Below are positions 32,374-47,300 of a stretch of 64,000 bases of DNA, one piece after another (position 1 is the stretch's first letter; each line of letters begins with the position of its first letter). The translations under genes and the position numbers were made by a program. Below the pieces are notes generated by a model that ran no database searches, was not told the DNA's origin, and saw only the letters and a program-made list of their open reading frames with translations. The stretch comes from Bradysia coprophila. Lineage: Eukaryota; Arthropoda; Insecta; Diptera; Sciaridae. Location: contig NW_023504014.1 of assembly GCF_014529535.1 (NCBI RefSeq), positions 2,046,001 through 2,110,000 on the forward strand. The letters are read 5' to 3'.

Positions 32374-35300
32374 CTACACCGCTGTTCCATTTTTACAATC
32401 AAAATCAATTTCAAACAAATTGGCGTGTGACTTTCGTCGATCGTTTTCGATTTTGTCCAAATCGAACGTGCCGAAATCCTCACTACCGCTAGGAGATTCC
32501 TGATAGTACATTTGCGGATAGAAATTTCTCGATCGTGCTTGAAATTGTGATCGCGTCGAAAAACTAGATGGCGAGGTTGGTATAGCATTCGGCCAATGTA
32601 CGGATAATGTGTCCTCTCCAGAGTAAGCGTCCTTCTGTCGACTATTCCTCGAAGCTAGAGTATCGTAGGATTTTTTGTAGTAGTCAGGATACTGTTGATC
32701 CTTATTCGGCATGTAAACGCCACTAGCTGATACCCGGCGCGTCGCAAAATCATCCACAAATTCCAGATTGCGTTTCAGGAAATCTCTTGGTAGCGTTCGG
32801 CTCTGATATAAACTTCGATTGGAGTTGTTTTGTTGAAAATAGTTGTTGTTGTCAATGCAATTGTTCAACTGCCTTCGATCACAATTTTCCAGGTCGAAGA
32901 AGCTTTTCGGATATGATTTATTGTTTGTATCTTTCAGCGAGGTGTGTGAATTGAATAGATTCGATTTACGGATGTTTGAGGGTACATAAGAATTGCGCCT
33001 GTTCTTGTAATTGTCCACTATGTAAATGCTTTTATCTTCCTCCAACTGATCGTATTCGATTAGATAAATGTCCTTGGGCTTTGGACGATTACCAGCCCGT
33101 TCACAAAATTCACTGAAAAGTTCGTCTTTCGACTTGGCTCGCTTGCCACTACTTAAAATTCCCTTCGTTATGCCGCACATTTCATTCAAACTGTCCCGCG
33201 ATGATGATTTTCTTTGATTGGGTCGGTCGCTCGTACACGATTTTGAATTGCTCGAATAGATGTCGGTGGTGGTGGAAACACTTCGTGTCAGAGGGAATTC
33301 GTTCGGCAAATCGAAGGGCGAAAATTTTGGCGCCGGTTCGGTGTACAATTCATTCAAACTTTTGGCCAGATTTTTTGAGGGTAGGCCACAATTTTGCGAT
33401 TTCTCGAAGTAATACCTGAAAATGGTGTTAAGAGCATGCGTTTAATTCTTTGCTATAAACTTTGAAGAAAGGAATTTGTGAATGGACTTCGAATCATGCC
33501 TGATTTGACGAGTCACTTTTCGAATGCTTTTCGAATAAGGGCGTAACTTATTTCTCTTATTTCCTCTCTGAGGGTTGAAAACTATAGGTTATCTCGCCAT
33601 ATGCTTTGAGTGGAGAATTCATTTATAAGGTGGTTGAAAAGTTATTTCTTTTGTTAGGGTCTTAGAAATTTATTTGGAGGCATTCCTCTTACGGCACCCT
33701 GGACTTCACTTAAATCGTCGAGGAATAAATTTATTTGGAGGCATTCCTCGACGATTTAAGTAAAGTCCAGGGTGCCGAAAGTTGACAGGCCGCAATAAAT
33801 TGATTGTTGAGGAAGAGATTGATCGCCTTAATTGATGGTTGTGGAGGAGACTGATCGTGCTTTTTATTTCACCATTTAATTTTTCGCAACAATCATTTCT
33901 CCAACGTTTATATCCCGATCCCCAACCGAACTCCCTTAATTAACAATTAACATAATCTTTTCTTCGTTAGCTAAATTTAAGAAGAAGAGCAAAAAACAAA
34001 TCGAAAAAAGTTTATCTAACCAAATTATAAATTCATTTTCATTTTAAACTTCCTCACCGTCTTTGCGTAAATGGTGAATAATATCCGTTGGGTAGTGCAG
34101 GATGTTTTTTGCAATTATAATTCATTGCACTACCAATTCCATTGCCCCCGCCATTAAATTGTTTTGTATTTACATCCAAGTCCTTAATCTTTTCCGGTGT
34201 TCGTGGGTAAAGAAAGCAAGTCATCATCTGCAAAACCATCATAAAGAATATAAAAATACCATGGATTGTTGCCATTTATTCGTTTTTTTTAAGCTTGAAA
34301 CATTGTTGTTGTATTTCCTAATATTGATTGTGATTCTTTCAAGTTTAAGACAAAATAAATACTGGGTGCAACGATTACAGTAAATACTGTTGGCTGACAC
34401 CGTTTTAAAGAGGAAAGGAAAACAGCACGAAAATCAATAAGAACATGATCAACCTTTCACAAACGGAAAGCCAACCTCTATATAAACTCGGTTGTTCTGT
34501 TTAAAGTGTTTCACTTCAAGTGCGGGTTTAGGAAATGGCGGCACTAGTCTCTGGAAATGTACCAACAGTCGGACACCTATTAAATGAAAGAACAACAAGT
34601 GTCCGACTAATTGTACATGTTGCTGGTAGAAAAGTCAACTTTCTTCATTAAATTTTTATAAAATAATACAAGCCAGAACACACCGCTGGCGTCATTGTCG
34701 ATAACAGACACAGGTGTGACACTATTCGCGCTATTCACTCACATATATTTTATGTCGAAGTGTAATTGTCTGGGGCGTATGGGGGTGATAACAAACTACA
34801 TGAAATAGCCACAGCCAGTGTGAGTCATTATGAAAATGCTTTGCTAACCATGACTATTAGGGCGTATCGAATTTTGCAAATTTTAAGGACCGCGATAGCC
34901 TGTGTGCGGAAAACGTAGATCATCGAAAACTGTGTCCGGGCATGTGGTTGATGAATCCGATGGAGCCATGGAAGAAGTCCCCCCGGGCGGCTTTAAGTTT
35001 CCGATGGTCATAATTCGGAAAGTTGAGAGTATTTTTGAAAACAATGTTCTAGCGGGATGTAGAGCTTTGGAAACTCTACAAATCTACTGAAGAAACCTAT
35101 GGTCCAAAAGGTGCCATTGCCAAGATTGCCTAACATCGAAAATGTGACCTTTTGGTTTTTGACTTATATTTCCTGAGAGACAAATGATTTTTTTTAGCCT
35201 GTGGTATTAGGTGGTAGAGGAGGTCGAGCACTTCCAGTACACTAGGCATGTCCCGATCCATTATACACTTGAAATCACTTTTTTAACCTTTTTAATTGGA

Positions 35301-38300
35301 ATTTTTAAGAGTGGCCACGTCGCCCACGAAGCAAGTGCAGACACTGCAACCGGTGCTGTTGAGTCGAGGACACCTTGGCCAGTAAGTATGCATAATACTC
35401 CACGACAGTAGCTGAACTTTTTCACAAAATATCTGTGATTTCGATGTGGCACACTTTGTACTACAAAATCTGAATAAATTGAATTTATGAGAAAAACGAG
35501 AAATAATCGATTTAATTAGTTATTTCACCTACGAATAGTAGTAAGAAGTCGATTTCGTTGCAAATACACAGATTATGCATATTTTTCGATATATTTACGA
35601 AAAATTGAAGTTCGTAGTATAGTTTTTCAATTCATGTGCCACATCGAAATAACAAATATTTTGTGAAAGAGTTCAGCTACTGTCATGGAATATTATGCAT
35701 ACTTACTGGCCAAGGTGTCCTCGACTCACCAGTACCGGTTGCAGTGTCTGCACTTGCTTCGTGGGCGACGTGGCCACTCTTAAAAATTCCATTCACAAAT
35801 GTTATAAAAGTGATTTCAAGAGTATATCCGATCGGGACATGCCTAGTGTACTGGTAGTGCTCGACCTCCTCTACCATCTCATACCACAGGCTAAACAAAA
35901 TCATTTGTCTCTCAGGAAATATAAGTCAAAAACCAAAAGGTCACATTTTCGATGTTAGGCAATCTTGGCAGTGACACCTTTTGGACCATCGGTTTCTTCG
36001 GTAGTTTTGTAGAGTTTTCAAAGCTCTACATTCCGCTAGAACATTGTTTTCAAAAATACTATCAACTTTCCGAATTATGACCTTCGGAAACTTAAAGTCG
36101 CCCGGGGGGACTTCTTCCAAGGCTCCATTGGATCCATCAACCACATGCCCGGACACAGTTTTCGATGATATACGTTTTCCGCACACAGGCTATCGCGGTC
36201 CTTAAAATTTGCAAAATTCGATACGCCCTAATGACTATATAATAATAATGAAATTGACATGCCGTCTACGGAGGAAAAGTTAGGAAGATTCGCAAATCAT
36301 AGAGATTACATCTGTAAATCTAAAATTTGGTAGTCGGTAGTTTGTAGTTGACATTCAAAATTGTAAAGCCACTTTGAGCAAAATCACCACCAGGCAAATA
36401 ATAGCTCAGAGTTGACATTGCAATTCGAAGATTTAGTATTTGGTAGCTAACTACCAAACGTAATTTTCGGCAGAGATTTTTACTATTAACTGCGCACCGA
36501 CTGACGATATTATTCAGTCTGCTTGCCTATTTAAAGCTTGAATTTTTGGTACCAATCTGGTAGTTGACTACCATGCTGATAGAGAGGTGGTAGAGATGTT
36601 TACGGTTTGAGAGCTGCACCCCGATTAATGAAATTATTTTGGCTGCTTGCCTATCTATAATTCGATAATTTGGTAGTTGAATACCGAGTTGGTGGTAGTT
36701 GACTACGAAACTGATAGAAAGTTGGTGGAGAGGTTTACTGTCCAACAGCTGTATATGATGCCTGCTTGCCTATTTATAACTCATCTATTTGGTAGTTAGC
36801 AGCTCCAGAAACGAGAAAATGCAAGGCCTATTTTTATTGCATAAGCCTACGAATATTTCTTATGTTCATGCTAGAAGCAGAGCTGTGACCATGCATTTTG
36901 TATGAAAATTTCATTTCACCGGCTGGTTGTATTAACTTAAATGTATCAATTGCACCATGGGAAAACATAAGTCCTAGAACGACAAAGAATCATTCCAATT
37001 TTCTTTTTTTCTTTTTGCTATTTCATTTTCAGAAACATACAGTTGATTATGGTTGTTAGATTACCTCTCCAATACACATGAAATTCACATAAAAAGACAT
37101 GCAATTCGCTTACTTTTTCTCGTCCAATTTGCTGAAGACTAATGTACAGAAAAACATTCAGAACTCCAACAAATTCGGTTGATATAAAACCGATAACGTA
37201 AAGAAAGAAACTCTGTCCGTAACGAAACGTGAACATCGGTGGTTGTAAGGATGATCGAGGTCGTAGTTTTGAGCCAATTTCAGCTTTGAACGTTGAAATT
37301 AATCCAATCAAACCAATTAGCATGAGCAGTCCTATTTAAAAGAGTGACAATTAATCAATTGTTTGGAGGAACGGAATCTTAAAACGACGAAGGAAATAAT
37401 AAAAAAAATGTAGCAGCAAGACCTGACACTATTCGCATATTCTAGAGGCTTGAAGCAATGACATAATTTTATGTCATTGGCTGTAAGGTTTTAGGGGCGT
37501 TGACTGAAGAGCGATTCGATTTGCTAACAATAACAATATAACATGTACTAAACAGCCCCGCTTCATCGAGGCTGTTTAACATGTACGACAGCACAAAATA
37601 ATACTTTTCAAAAAATCGTAAAGCCGCTATGCCGACCACAAATATGATAGCATTAACCTGTAACTGACGGCAAGCATATTAACAGTTTTACTTTCAAACT
37701 ATTACTCGTTTGATCGAAGATTTTTAGAGACTGATTTTATAAATCTTTTACTTCTTTTGTTTTGAACATGGTTTTTGCTATAAATATAAGACCGCATTAG
37801 TCAGAGGTCGTTTATTATTGCTGTCGTTGTCGATAACAGATGACAACCGTCTGCAACAGGTTAACAGGTTAAAAGAGTAAAAAGCATGTCGTTGGCATCG
37901 CCACATTTTTGTGATGCGTTCAAATGATACCAACGCACTTCAAGCAAAAGTGCTTCAATTGACATCTGCCAAATAGAGTACTATTTTGTATGAAAATCTC
38001 TTTTAGATTTTTCACAGTGCTTGTTTGATACACTGTCACGTTTCAGTACTCTATTTAGAGTACCACCCACGCTTGAAGTGCGTTGATAATACCTATAATT
38101 TAGTACTGGTTTTGTGCTGTCGCTTTAGAATTTGGCCTATAATTTTGAGCTGGCAAATGAAATCGGTCTCAGGTTTTGTACTGTCGTCTTGGCAGTTTCG
38201 TACTAAAATCGAAATTTTTTCGAATTCACATCCAACCGTTTTTAGCCCCGTACGAAGTACAAAGGGGCTTATAGGATTACGATGCCGTGTGTAATTGATG

Positions 38301-41300
38301 GAATTCGAAGCAGACTGTAAGGGCAAAGTGTTTGCATATGTTCATAGATGACGAATCCGCAATAAAAATTTTGTCTGTCCGTCTGTCCGTTTGTCCGTCT
38401 GTCCGTCACGTCGATATCTTGAGTAAATCAAATCCGATTTCAAAATTTTTCCTCTGAAAGATAGTCGAAATAGTGAGGCTAAGTTCGAAGATGGGCATAT
38501 TCGGGTCGGCCCTTCGTGAGTTAGGGCCACCTAAGTGATTTATTGTCTTTTGGTGATATTTATGGCAAAACAAACGATGGAAATGTAAATGAAATGGCAA
38601 ATGGCAATGTATTGTCAATACCAATCCAGGAAAAAAAAGTTTTTTAAAATCGGGTGCGTGGACCATGAGTTAGGGCCTTAGAAGTGAAATGCTACTAGGG
38701 CCCTATGTGTATTTTACATAGAACTCGAGTAAATTTCATTCGTTTTTCGTAATTTTTGTTTGATTTGGAAGGTAATCGAAGGCCGAATAGAATGTTGTTG
38801 AAAAAAAATTAAATTTGGGTCCTTGGCCTAAGGCCGCTACTAGGGCCCTATGTGTATTTATACTCAATAAATTAAAATTTTAGGGCGATTTGAAATTTTT
38901 GTTTCATTTGAAAGGAACGTCGTACGGGGCTTCGTAATTGCGCTATGCGCAATTTCTAAGATGTACACATTCCATAATAATTTTACTTTAACTACATTAA
39001 CCGGCGCAATAGGCTTACGGTCAAAGTAGGGTGACAGAATTGCATTACTTACCTGAAATGATAAATAAAATTCCGGATGTAAAAAAGTATAGACTGTGTC
39101 GATGTGAACACATTGCTACTATGAGAACAATGTAGCTAACAAGCAAAACTATCCCAGATACAATGAAGAATGGTGTCGATCGAGTTATTGCATCTGAAAT
39201 AAAACAAGAAATAGTCTTTTACATAACAATGTATGAAAAGTAGAAAATTTGAGTTTTTGTGTGTACTTGTTGATCCGAGGCGATGCCTACAGTGTGTGAA
39301 TTGACTCTGGGGAGAGTTCTCGACAATCCCAAACACAAATCTTTTTTTTTGCAAATCATTTCACTAATTAGGGCAGTCAGACGACGGTGGTGCCGGTGAA
39401 CTAGACTATTGTTAAGAAACTACCATTGTCTTGATTTACATTAATAAATAAATTCAGAAATGCATTCCTTCTGCTTACAGGTTCTCTATTTCTTATCATT
39501 TTATTTACGGCAAAAGATGTCTTCAAGTGCTTCATTCAGCATCGGACAATGTTTTTATATTAAAGTTGTATGAACTAATATATAAATCAGTCACGTAAAT
39601 GTCCTACATGGCATCTCATTTTTAGTTTAACAACGTAAGTTTCAGTTTTGCTGTGTATGGCTTTACATCAAGCTGTTGTAAAGTGCATCAGTGGTAGACA
39701 AGACACAGATTGCGATTCAGAATCGTTTTTCTAATGATGATTGTGTCTGTGTTCAAAAACGTCTTTCTTCATTAGAACCAACGAGAAAGATAACCCACTC
39801 AAGGATTTACGGCTTTCCCCGTCTCGTTTATTTTGTTGCATGCATGAATAGTGCTGTCCAAAATCCAAAAACGAATGTGGAATATCAAAGTGTCAGCTTT
39901 ATATAAGATCCTCAACTGGAATATGGAACTGGAACTGGATATCGGAAAATATCGATTAGTTGTTTCACAATACATATGCTTCAGGGCCGGAAATGTAGGA
40001 ATTTTCCCTAGGAAAGATTTTAAAGAAACGTTTCCAGCTGCAATAAAGACTTCGGTATTTATATTGATAAAAACCCTTCTTAAAACATTCATCACGAGTG
40101 ATGAGACTCGTCAGATGGTTTGAATTATAAGTACACGCACAGCACACGGGTTGAGTTAAAACCGGAAATAAATTGTCTACGAATTAGTAAAGAGAAATGC
40201 TATAAATTAACGCTTATTTGCTTGAAGAGGACGGTTGGAAAAGTTTACGTGTTGATAAATAATAAATGGCGAAAGACATGAATGCTGGGGGAAATGCTAT
40301 ATAACACCAACGCGGTTGCAATAGAAGAACTGTACAGGAAAGGGCAATCGAATTTCAGCGTTAGTTTGCTTAGCTGATTTTCAGCTGGTTCACTGGTTAT
40401 AAGTGTTTATACGGATTTAACAGTACACACATGCGCGTGGTAGTGGAAGAACTATATAAACATGGATGGCCAGTTTTAATTTCCGCTGAAGTTTGATTGC
40501 CTATTCCTGTATTTAGTTAAAATCAAATAATTGGGGTGCGTTACGCAAAAATCATCACTGCAGTACATATTTACGGTAAATGATGGCTTCTATTCCGGTA
40601 TAAGTTTGCGTGCTACTTGCTACTAGCGTTGAAATCATTCCTAATGTACATATAAAATAGAAACACAAAGCACTTCAGCAGTGACAATATTTTCGCAAAC
40701 TTCCACGAATTTTATCGATGCACTGGTCTGGGTGGTCTTGTTCGTGATAGGGTTTGTGTAATAAAATTAGATAAGGTAACCATTTCTTCATCTCGACAAA
40801 ATTGGACTCTGCTTGAAAAATGAACAAAGAATTTTCGTTGTCAGTTAACTAAAGTTGAGAAATATATGTTCACAGTGGGAACTGCCGAGAAGGTCCAACA
40901 TCAAAAATCAACAACAAAAAAAACAGAAAACATAAAAAAAAAAACAAAAACCTAAAATCATAACAAAGAGTTGGTAAAGTAAAAATATAAATTATCCAAG
41001 TTTTCTCGACACCATGACGTATCGTATTTTGATACTTTTGGCTTTCATATACTTCATTTGATTAAATATTTAGAGCTCCATTGAGACAATGAATACAAAC
41101 ACAGCACACAACATTATGTATAGTTGTAAAATGTAGAACAAACGTTTTCACTATTCTATGTAGTACATAAGCGGAAATTCGTGTTGGGTATATAATACTG
41201 TCTTCCAAAAATCCTTTATCCATATATGCACATTATTATAGATATAAATACATTTGAATTTGAATATTCCGACGACGTTCGGTAAGGTGAAAATTTGGCG

Positions 41301-44300
41301 AGTAGTATGCATGTTTGATGCCAAAAGAATGTGTTTTGAAACTGGGACAAAAAAGGAATTTGGACTGGATTTTGATTCCACTTGAAGAACGTGTTTACAC
41401 ACGATTGATCACATGTGAAAAATTTGTCGAGGTTGGGGTCGTAGAACACTTCATACGCAAGCGGTCTAGGGTACAAATCTCGGTTGGGCCCTTAAAACAC
41501 TTTTTTTTCCAAATTTCAATTTAATTTCTCGTGTTTTGCAGCTGCAGCCTTCAAGCACAACATTAATTTCTTGTTCTTGATGTTTCTTTAAGGCTAAAAT
41601 ACACAGCTTGTGAAAAATGCATGAAAAATGATGTTCGTACCACAAGTTGCAAAATGCGTGAAAAATGTGTGTAATCACAGTCTAAAGTTGACAATTTACA
41701 TTTTATTCGGATCTAAACTCAGCGCTATTGGTAATTATTTTCGCCAAAGGTACCAATAGCGCATAGTTTGTATTCCAATAAAATATAAATTATTAACTTT
41801 GTACTGTGATTAAACACATTTTTCACGCATTTTGCAAGTTGTGGACCGAACATCATTTTTCATGGATTTTTCACGAACTGTGTACTCATCTTTAAGATAA
41901 ATCATCTTTAAGATAACACAATGCTTGTGTGGTAGTAATTCTAGTTTACGTATTTAAATTAGTGAAGGAAAGAGTGGAGTATAGGCATCGGTTGGTGCGC
42001 GTGCGACTACGGCAGTTATGACCAGAAAAAAGTCAAATGTGCAGAGAGTTCACCTTCCCTGGAACATGGATCTTTCCCGGTACTAAATATAGGATGTTGT
42101 AGCTTAGCTCAACCACTATCGTTCCATGCTGGCTGTCTATACACACACACGGTTCAATCTTATCAAAATTACGACCATTTCAACAAACATGAGTTAGATC
42201 TTTTGTCTTAGTTAAGCGCGAAACCGATAATGAAAAAAAGAAAGAAAAGTTCCCATACTACTCAATGAGACCGTATCGCCCCACTAATCTTTAAACTCGC
42301 TAGTTCACTTCCATCGACAGTTTTGTGATAACGGAGGAATACACGATACTTGAATGAAATGAAATATTGTGACCAACATTGCAGCAACTCATTAAAATTC
42401 ACATGAAACAATACAATCGCTAAACCGAACTGGTGTGCATACGTTATTTTGCACCAGCTGGTCCCATTTGGAATTGTATGTGACCAGCTGGTGCAAAATA
42501 ACGTATGCACACCAGTTCGGTTTAGCGACTGTACAAAATTCTATTGTAGAATCAATGAAAACTGATAATTGAAGTAGAAGCTAACAATTTGCACAACGCA
42601 GGCTCACATTCAACGGAAACCTGGTGCTGGATTCACTGACCCGGTATTAGGATTGAAAACAAATATAAATTGCATTAAATGCAAAACCTTTACCATACAA
42701 TACGTACTACCACCTAATTTTTGAAACCCTCCACGCAGTACGCATTAATATTATTTAAATATTTACTATGATTCATGAGATTGAAGTGGTTCTTAGAGAC
42801 TCTTTTGATATTTATTGTTTCGCAAGCATTCATGAAGAGACATACAGTTGTACATAACACTTCAATATTACTTGACCTGTAAATTTTTGTTTATTTCAAC
42901 AAATTTCTCAAAAATCATCTTGATCACGCAGTCTTTGGCACACATAACTTCTTCGCAGATAAAACCGACGAAAAAAAAAAATTGGAAAACTTTTCAGTTC
43001 ATTTTTTTAGGAAAAACTTTAAATGAAATTCTCTCGTTCCATGTTACACACATATGTAAACGTACACTTGATTGTACATATACAAAACATTACTGTTAAG
43101 TACGTCTCATTTTCCCGACTTTTTCGGATGGAAGCTATTCGTGTAGCCTCTCTTTAGTGGATAGTGTTCGGCGGAAAGTTTTGCGAAATGGTTGGATATG
43201 AAATTACACTACACCTTCTCTATTTTTTTGATATGTTTATGTGTATTAAATGGTTTTATGAAATGTGTGGTATGAAAATACGACAAAACGCCAGGCAGCA
43301 AGAATTTGATATATTTTTGCACTTTTTATGGGAGATGTGGTGTAATGGATTAAAGCTTGTAAGGTTGTTAGGAATACTTAAAAAACCGACGTTATGTGCA
43401 GTGTTGTGGTGGTATGGTGCTTCATGTCCAAAAAAAAATTGTAACTAAACACATCATGTACCAAGCAATAATAAAAGACTCGTACATGCATAAAACATGT
43501 CACATCATACGCTGATTAACATGATGAAAATTGGATGTAAGTTGAACCCAAATTATAAGTAAGAAAAAACTCGATCATTTTAAAAAGTGTCTGAATGAAT
43601 TTCGTTTTGTTGAACATTCCCTTAAAACCATCGTTCTTTCTGTGTGAGAGAACAGTTTTGATTGTTTGTGTGGATAAGCTGTACAACCGCTGAAGAAAAT
43701 TCATGCTGAAATTTCACTGCCTCTCAGCGTACAGATATCCCAAAAAAGATAAATTCAACGACGATCGACTTTGTATGAAAAGCTCAGATGCGGCTTCGGA
43801 AAATCTTTTGTTTTAAATTTTTCTTACGGTACTTTCCTCTGTAGCGCAATTGCAGCGTAAATTTATCTTTTTTGTGATATCTGTACCAAACTTTGCATTT
43901 GATATACACCACACATGTAGTATTGTAGCTATCCATTTCCTAAGTTTAATGGAACATTCGATGCAATCAGTTCAAATCATTACAACAAAAGATCAAAGCT
44001 TTCTTTAAAAGGAATTTATTTTTTACTTTCTTCTTAAGTCGTCCTTTTGTATCCACTGCAATGTCGGTTATATGCTTATCTTAAAGTGGAATTCTCTTTT
44101 GTGTCTACGAAATGAAAATTCATTTTTTATTCGATGAATATACGAAAATTTAAATCAATTTTAGAAACTTAATTCTAAAACTGTGTGCACTGTACAGCAT
44201 TTTCGTTACTTTTCTGTAACTTGCCAGTCTTTTTTTGGTCTACACCACTAACCATAATACGGCACACATTATTGCAAAATATTGAATGTCTGGTGAGTAC

Positions 44301-47300
44301 AAAAGAAAATCGATGTGTTACAGTCGGTTGGTTTGAATTTGCTTGTACTATTGTTCCATTTTACCCAGTTTACATTTTTAACAAAGAAGAAACATTTAAC
44401 TCTTCCATGAGTTACCTCCCATAAAAAAACATTGCACACAACAATAATGCAGAACTGTCGATTGTAATCAGAAGAGTAACTCCTGCACGAAAATAATGAA
44501 CAGTTTATTCAAACAATTTCATCGCATTGTTTTACATAATAGTAGATTACGTCCTTGTCGATACCAAAAAAAAAGTTTATTAAAATCGGGTGAGTCGAAC
44601 GTGAGTTAGGGCACTAGAAGTGAAAAGCTACTCGGCGCTAAGTGTATTTTGCATATTACTCCAGTAAATTTCATCCGATTTTCCTAATTTATGTTTTTTT
44701 GTAAGGTCTACGTGAACTTATACTAAATAAATTAAAATTTTAGGTCAATTTGAAATTTGTGTTACATTTGAAATGAACGTCTTACGGTGCTTCGTAGATA
44801 CGCTATGCGCAATTTCTAAGATGTACACATTACATAATAATTTTACTTTAACTACTTTAACCGGCGCATAGGCTTACGGTCAAAGTAGGGTGACAGGCGC
44901 ACTAGGGTCACGTACACAATAGATATACGGGTTTGTACGGGGCTCAGTCGCAGCAAACGCTCCGACTGTTCTGATGGCTCGTTTTCTCTAAATAATGTTT
45001 TACAGAGCCTCCGCCTTTGGTCCTTGTATAATATACTATTACTCTGAGCTCCCCCTCGATTTATATGTATTCACCCATTGGAAAACAAGATTTCATACGC
45101 TTTTTAAAAAGCTCGACCCATTATGTTCTGGTAGAAAAAACCCATCTAATCATATTATACGCAGCGTTGTAATAATGAAAAAATCTCAATATAAAAGTTC
45201 AACTTCATTAGTTGCTTCGCAAAAAATCGACGATTATAATTCATATTCCGTCCAACGATTTCCCATTTCTCAAATATAATTACGTGCAAAATTGAACAAG
45301 AAAATGTGTATGCGAAATGGATCACATAATTAAATGACAAATCATTGAACAAAATTGTTGCAGAATGAATCGAACAATTATACATAAAACCAAACCAGTG
45401 CTGCGAAGTCAATTCTATTTAGTTTATTGTTTATCAGAAAAATATCCCGATTGAGTTATTAGTAGACGTTGTATTTGTAAAATTGAATTTTGGAAAGTGA
45501 ATCAAGAATCGATTTACTGTATCGAATTGAATTACTACCATCCTCAATGTCCGTGTGTCAAACACAGGGCCGGTTTACGACTTAGAGCACCACTGAGCTA
45601 TTTCGTTTTAAGCCTTAACACACCGTTTAAATTTCAAGCGCCAATATTTGTGAATTGTTTTTCAGCGCTACTGGGCTAAGCCCATGTAGCCAATCGGCTT
45701 AATGCGGCTCTGGTCAAACATGTCAGAGTAAAGAAAATTTCCTGTTAAAAATGTGTAAGTGAACATCGAACAATGATATTGTGCTTATATTCCTATTCCA
45801 CATAAATAGATGTAGGTAACAGCTCCTTGTCTATGGATCCCTTAACTTTAAAAGATTTTTTTAGTTTTTATTAGATTTTGATTTTGTAATAGTATAAAAG
45901 ACGGAAGTTTCTCTGTGTGAAAATAAAAAATATTGAAGTTGAACTGTAAGTGGGTGACGAAAATTGACTCGCAAAGAAATTTTGAATTTTCACTCTCCAA
46001 TCCCATCAGATACATGGCGGTAAGAGAATGGAAATATTCTTAAGAAAACACTGGCGTTCACTCCCCTCCAAATCCATAGAAATATTTGTGCGACTCTTTG
46101 TTTTTCTTAGTCCGACATGTTTCATATGTAAGTATGGTGTTGCGAGAATTAAAACTGTTTGCATTTAAGAAAAACAACCGAAGAGAAGGCTTTCATGCTA
46201 ACTATTTTGAGATGAGTGTAAGTATTTCAAGCCTAGATAGATTATAGATATACAGCTGCTCAGAGCCTAATATATGGGAATTAATTCTCAAAAATTCTCA
46301 AAAATTCCCAAAAATTCCCTAAATTCCCAAAAATTCCCAAAAATTCCCTAAATTCCCAAAAATTCTCTAAAATTCCCAAAAATTCCCAAAAAACACAACA
46401 AATATTTCAGAACATATTGAATATAATATATTCAGTAAATTGAGCAAAGCGGCATATCGCCAAAACTGGAGGTGATGGTGATAGGGGAACAAGTGGTCTC
46501 CGATTTTAAGGAGTGATAGATTCGTCTTCAATTCTAGAGAATCGTATCTTTCATTTTTTTCGAATATTTTTTTAAATTTTCGGTTAAAGTGTTCAAAGGT
46601 GAAAGCATGTCAGAGGTACCGAAAACCTTTTTGCGGCTATAACTCAAAAATAATTATTTTAAGAGCAGTCTACACTCCGACCTTCTATGAAAAACATTTT
46701 CGATGATAACTTCTTATTAGAATATTTTTTGAAAAAAGTGGTTTCATCGTTTGGTGCCACAACATATAAAGTTTCGATAGCCACCAGAATAAACCGCGAG
46801 CCTTTTTTAATAAAAGTTTAGTTTTGTTATAAAAACTTTTTATATTTTTTTTATAGAATTTAATTAAAAAAATCACTGCCATGATGAACTCACGTACGGA
46901 AACTCTAAAGAATCGAAATGTGATATGAGGTATTTGTCAGCTGATAGGAATATTTTGTTTGTTAGTGTTGGTTTTTTGGTTATCTCGGTGATCACAATTA
47001 AAACAAACTGTCAACAAATAAAACATCCCAATTTGTTAAGTCACGAAATTGTTTTTTTTTTTTCAAGCACGAGATTTTTTGAAAATTCGCGGTTTATTGT
47101 CAAAATTGATGCAGTCTACGCCGAGAAAACTCAAAAGTCCAAAAAATATCACAAAAACACAAATTTTAGGAGTTTTGTGTCTTTTCTCAGTACACTAGAT
47201 CAATCTGGACAATTCCAGTGGCTATCGAAACCTTATATGTTCTGGCACCAAACGATTGGCCACTTTTTTCAAAAATAATTCGAATAAAAAGTTATCATCA

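Noticed and set aside
35695..35958. Plus-strand frame in the right arm of the 34858-36230 element
   Set aside because: Lies within an inverted arm; no domain and not preserved in the other arm.
41447..41490. tRNA-like stretch (AGCGGTCTAGGG...CAAATCTCGGTTGGG)
   Set aside because: Suggests boxes A and B of a tRNA or SINE, but a cloverleaf could not be formed and no SINE tail or target duplication is visible.
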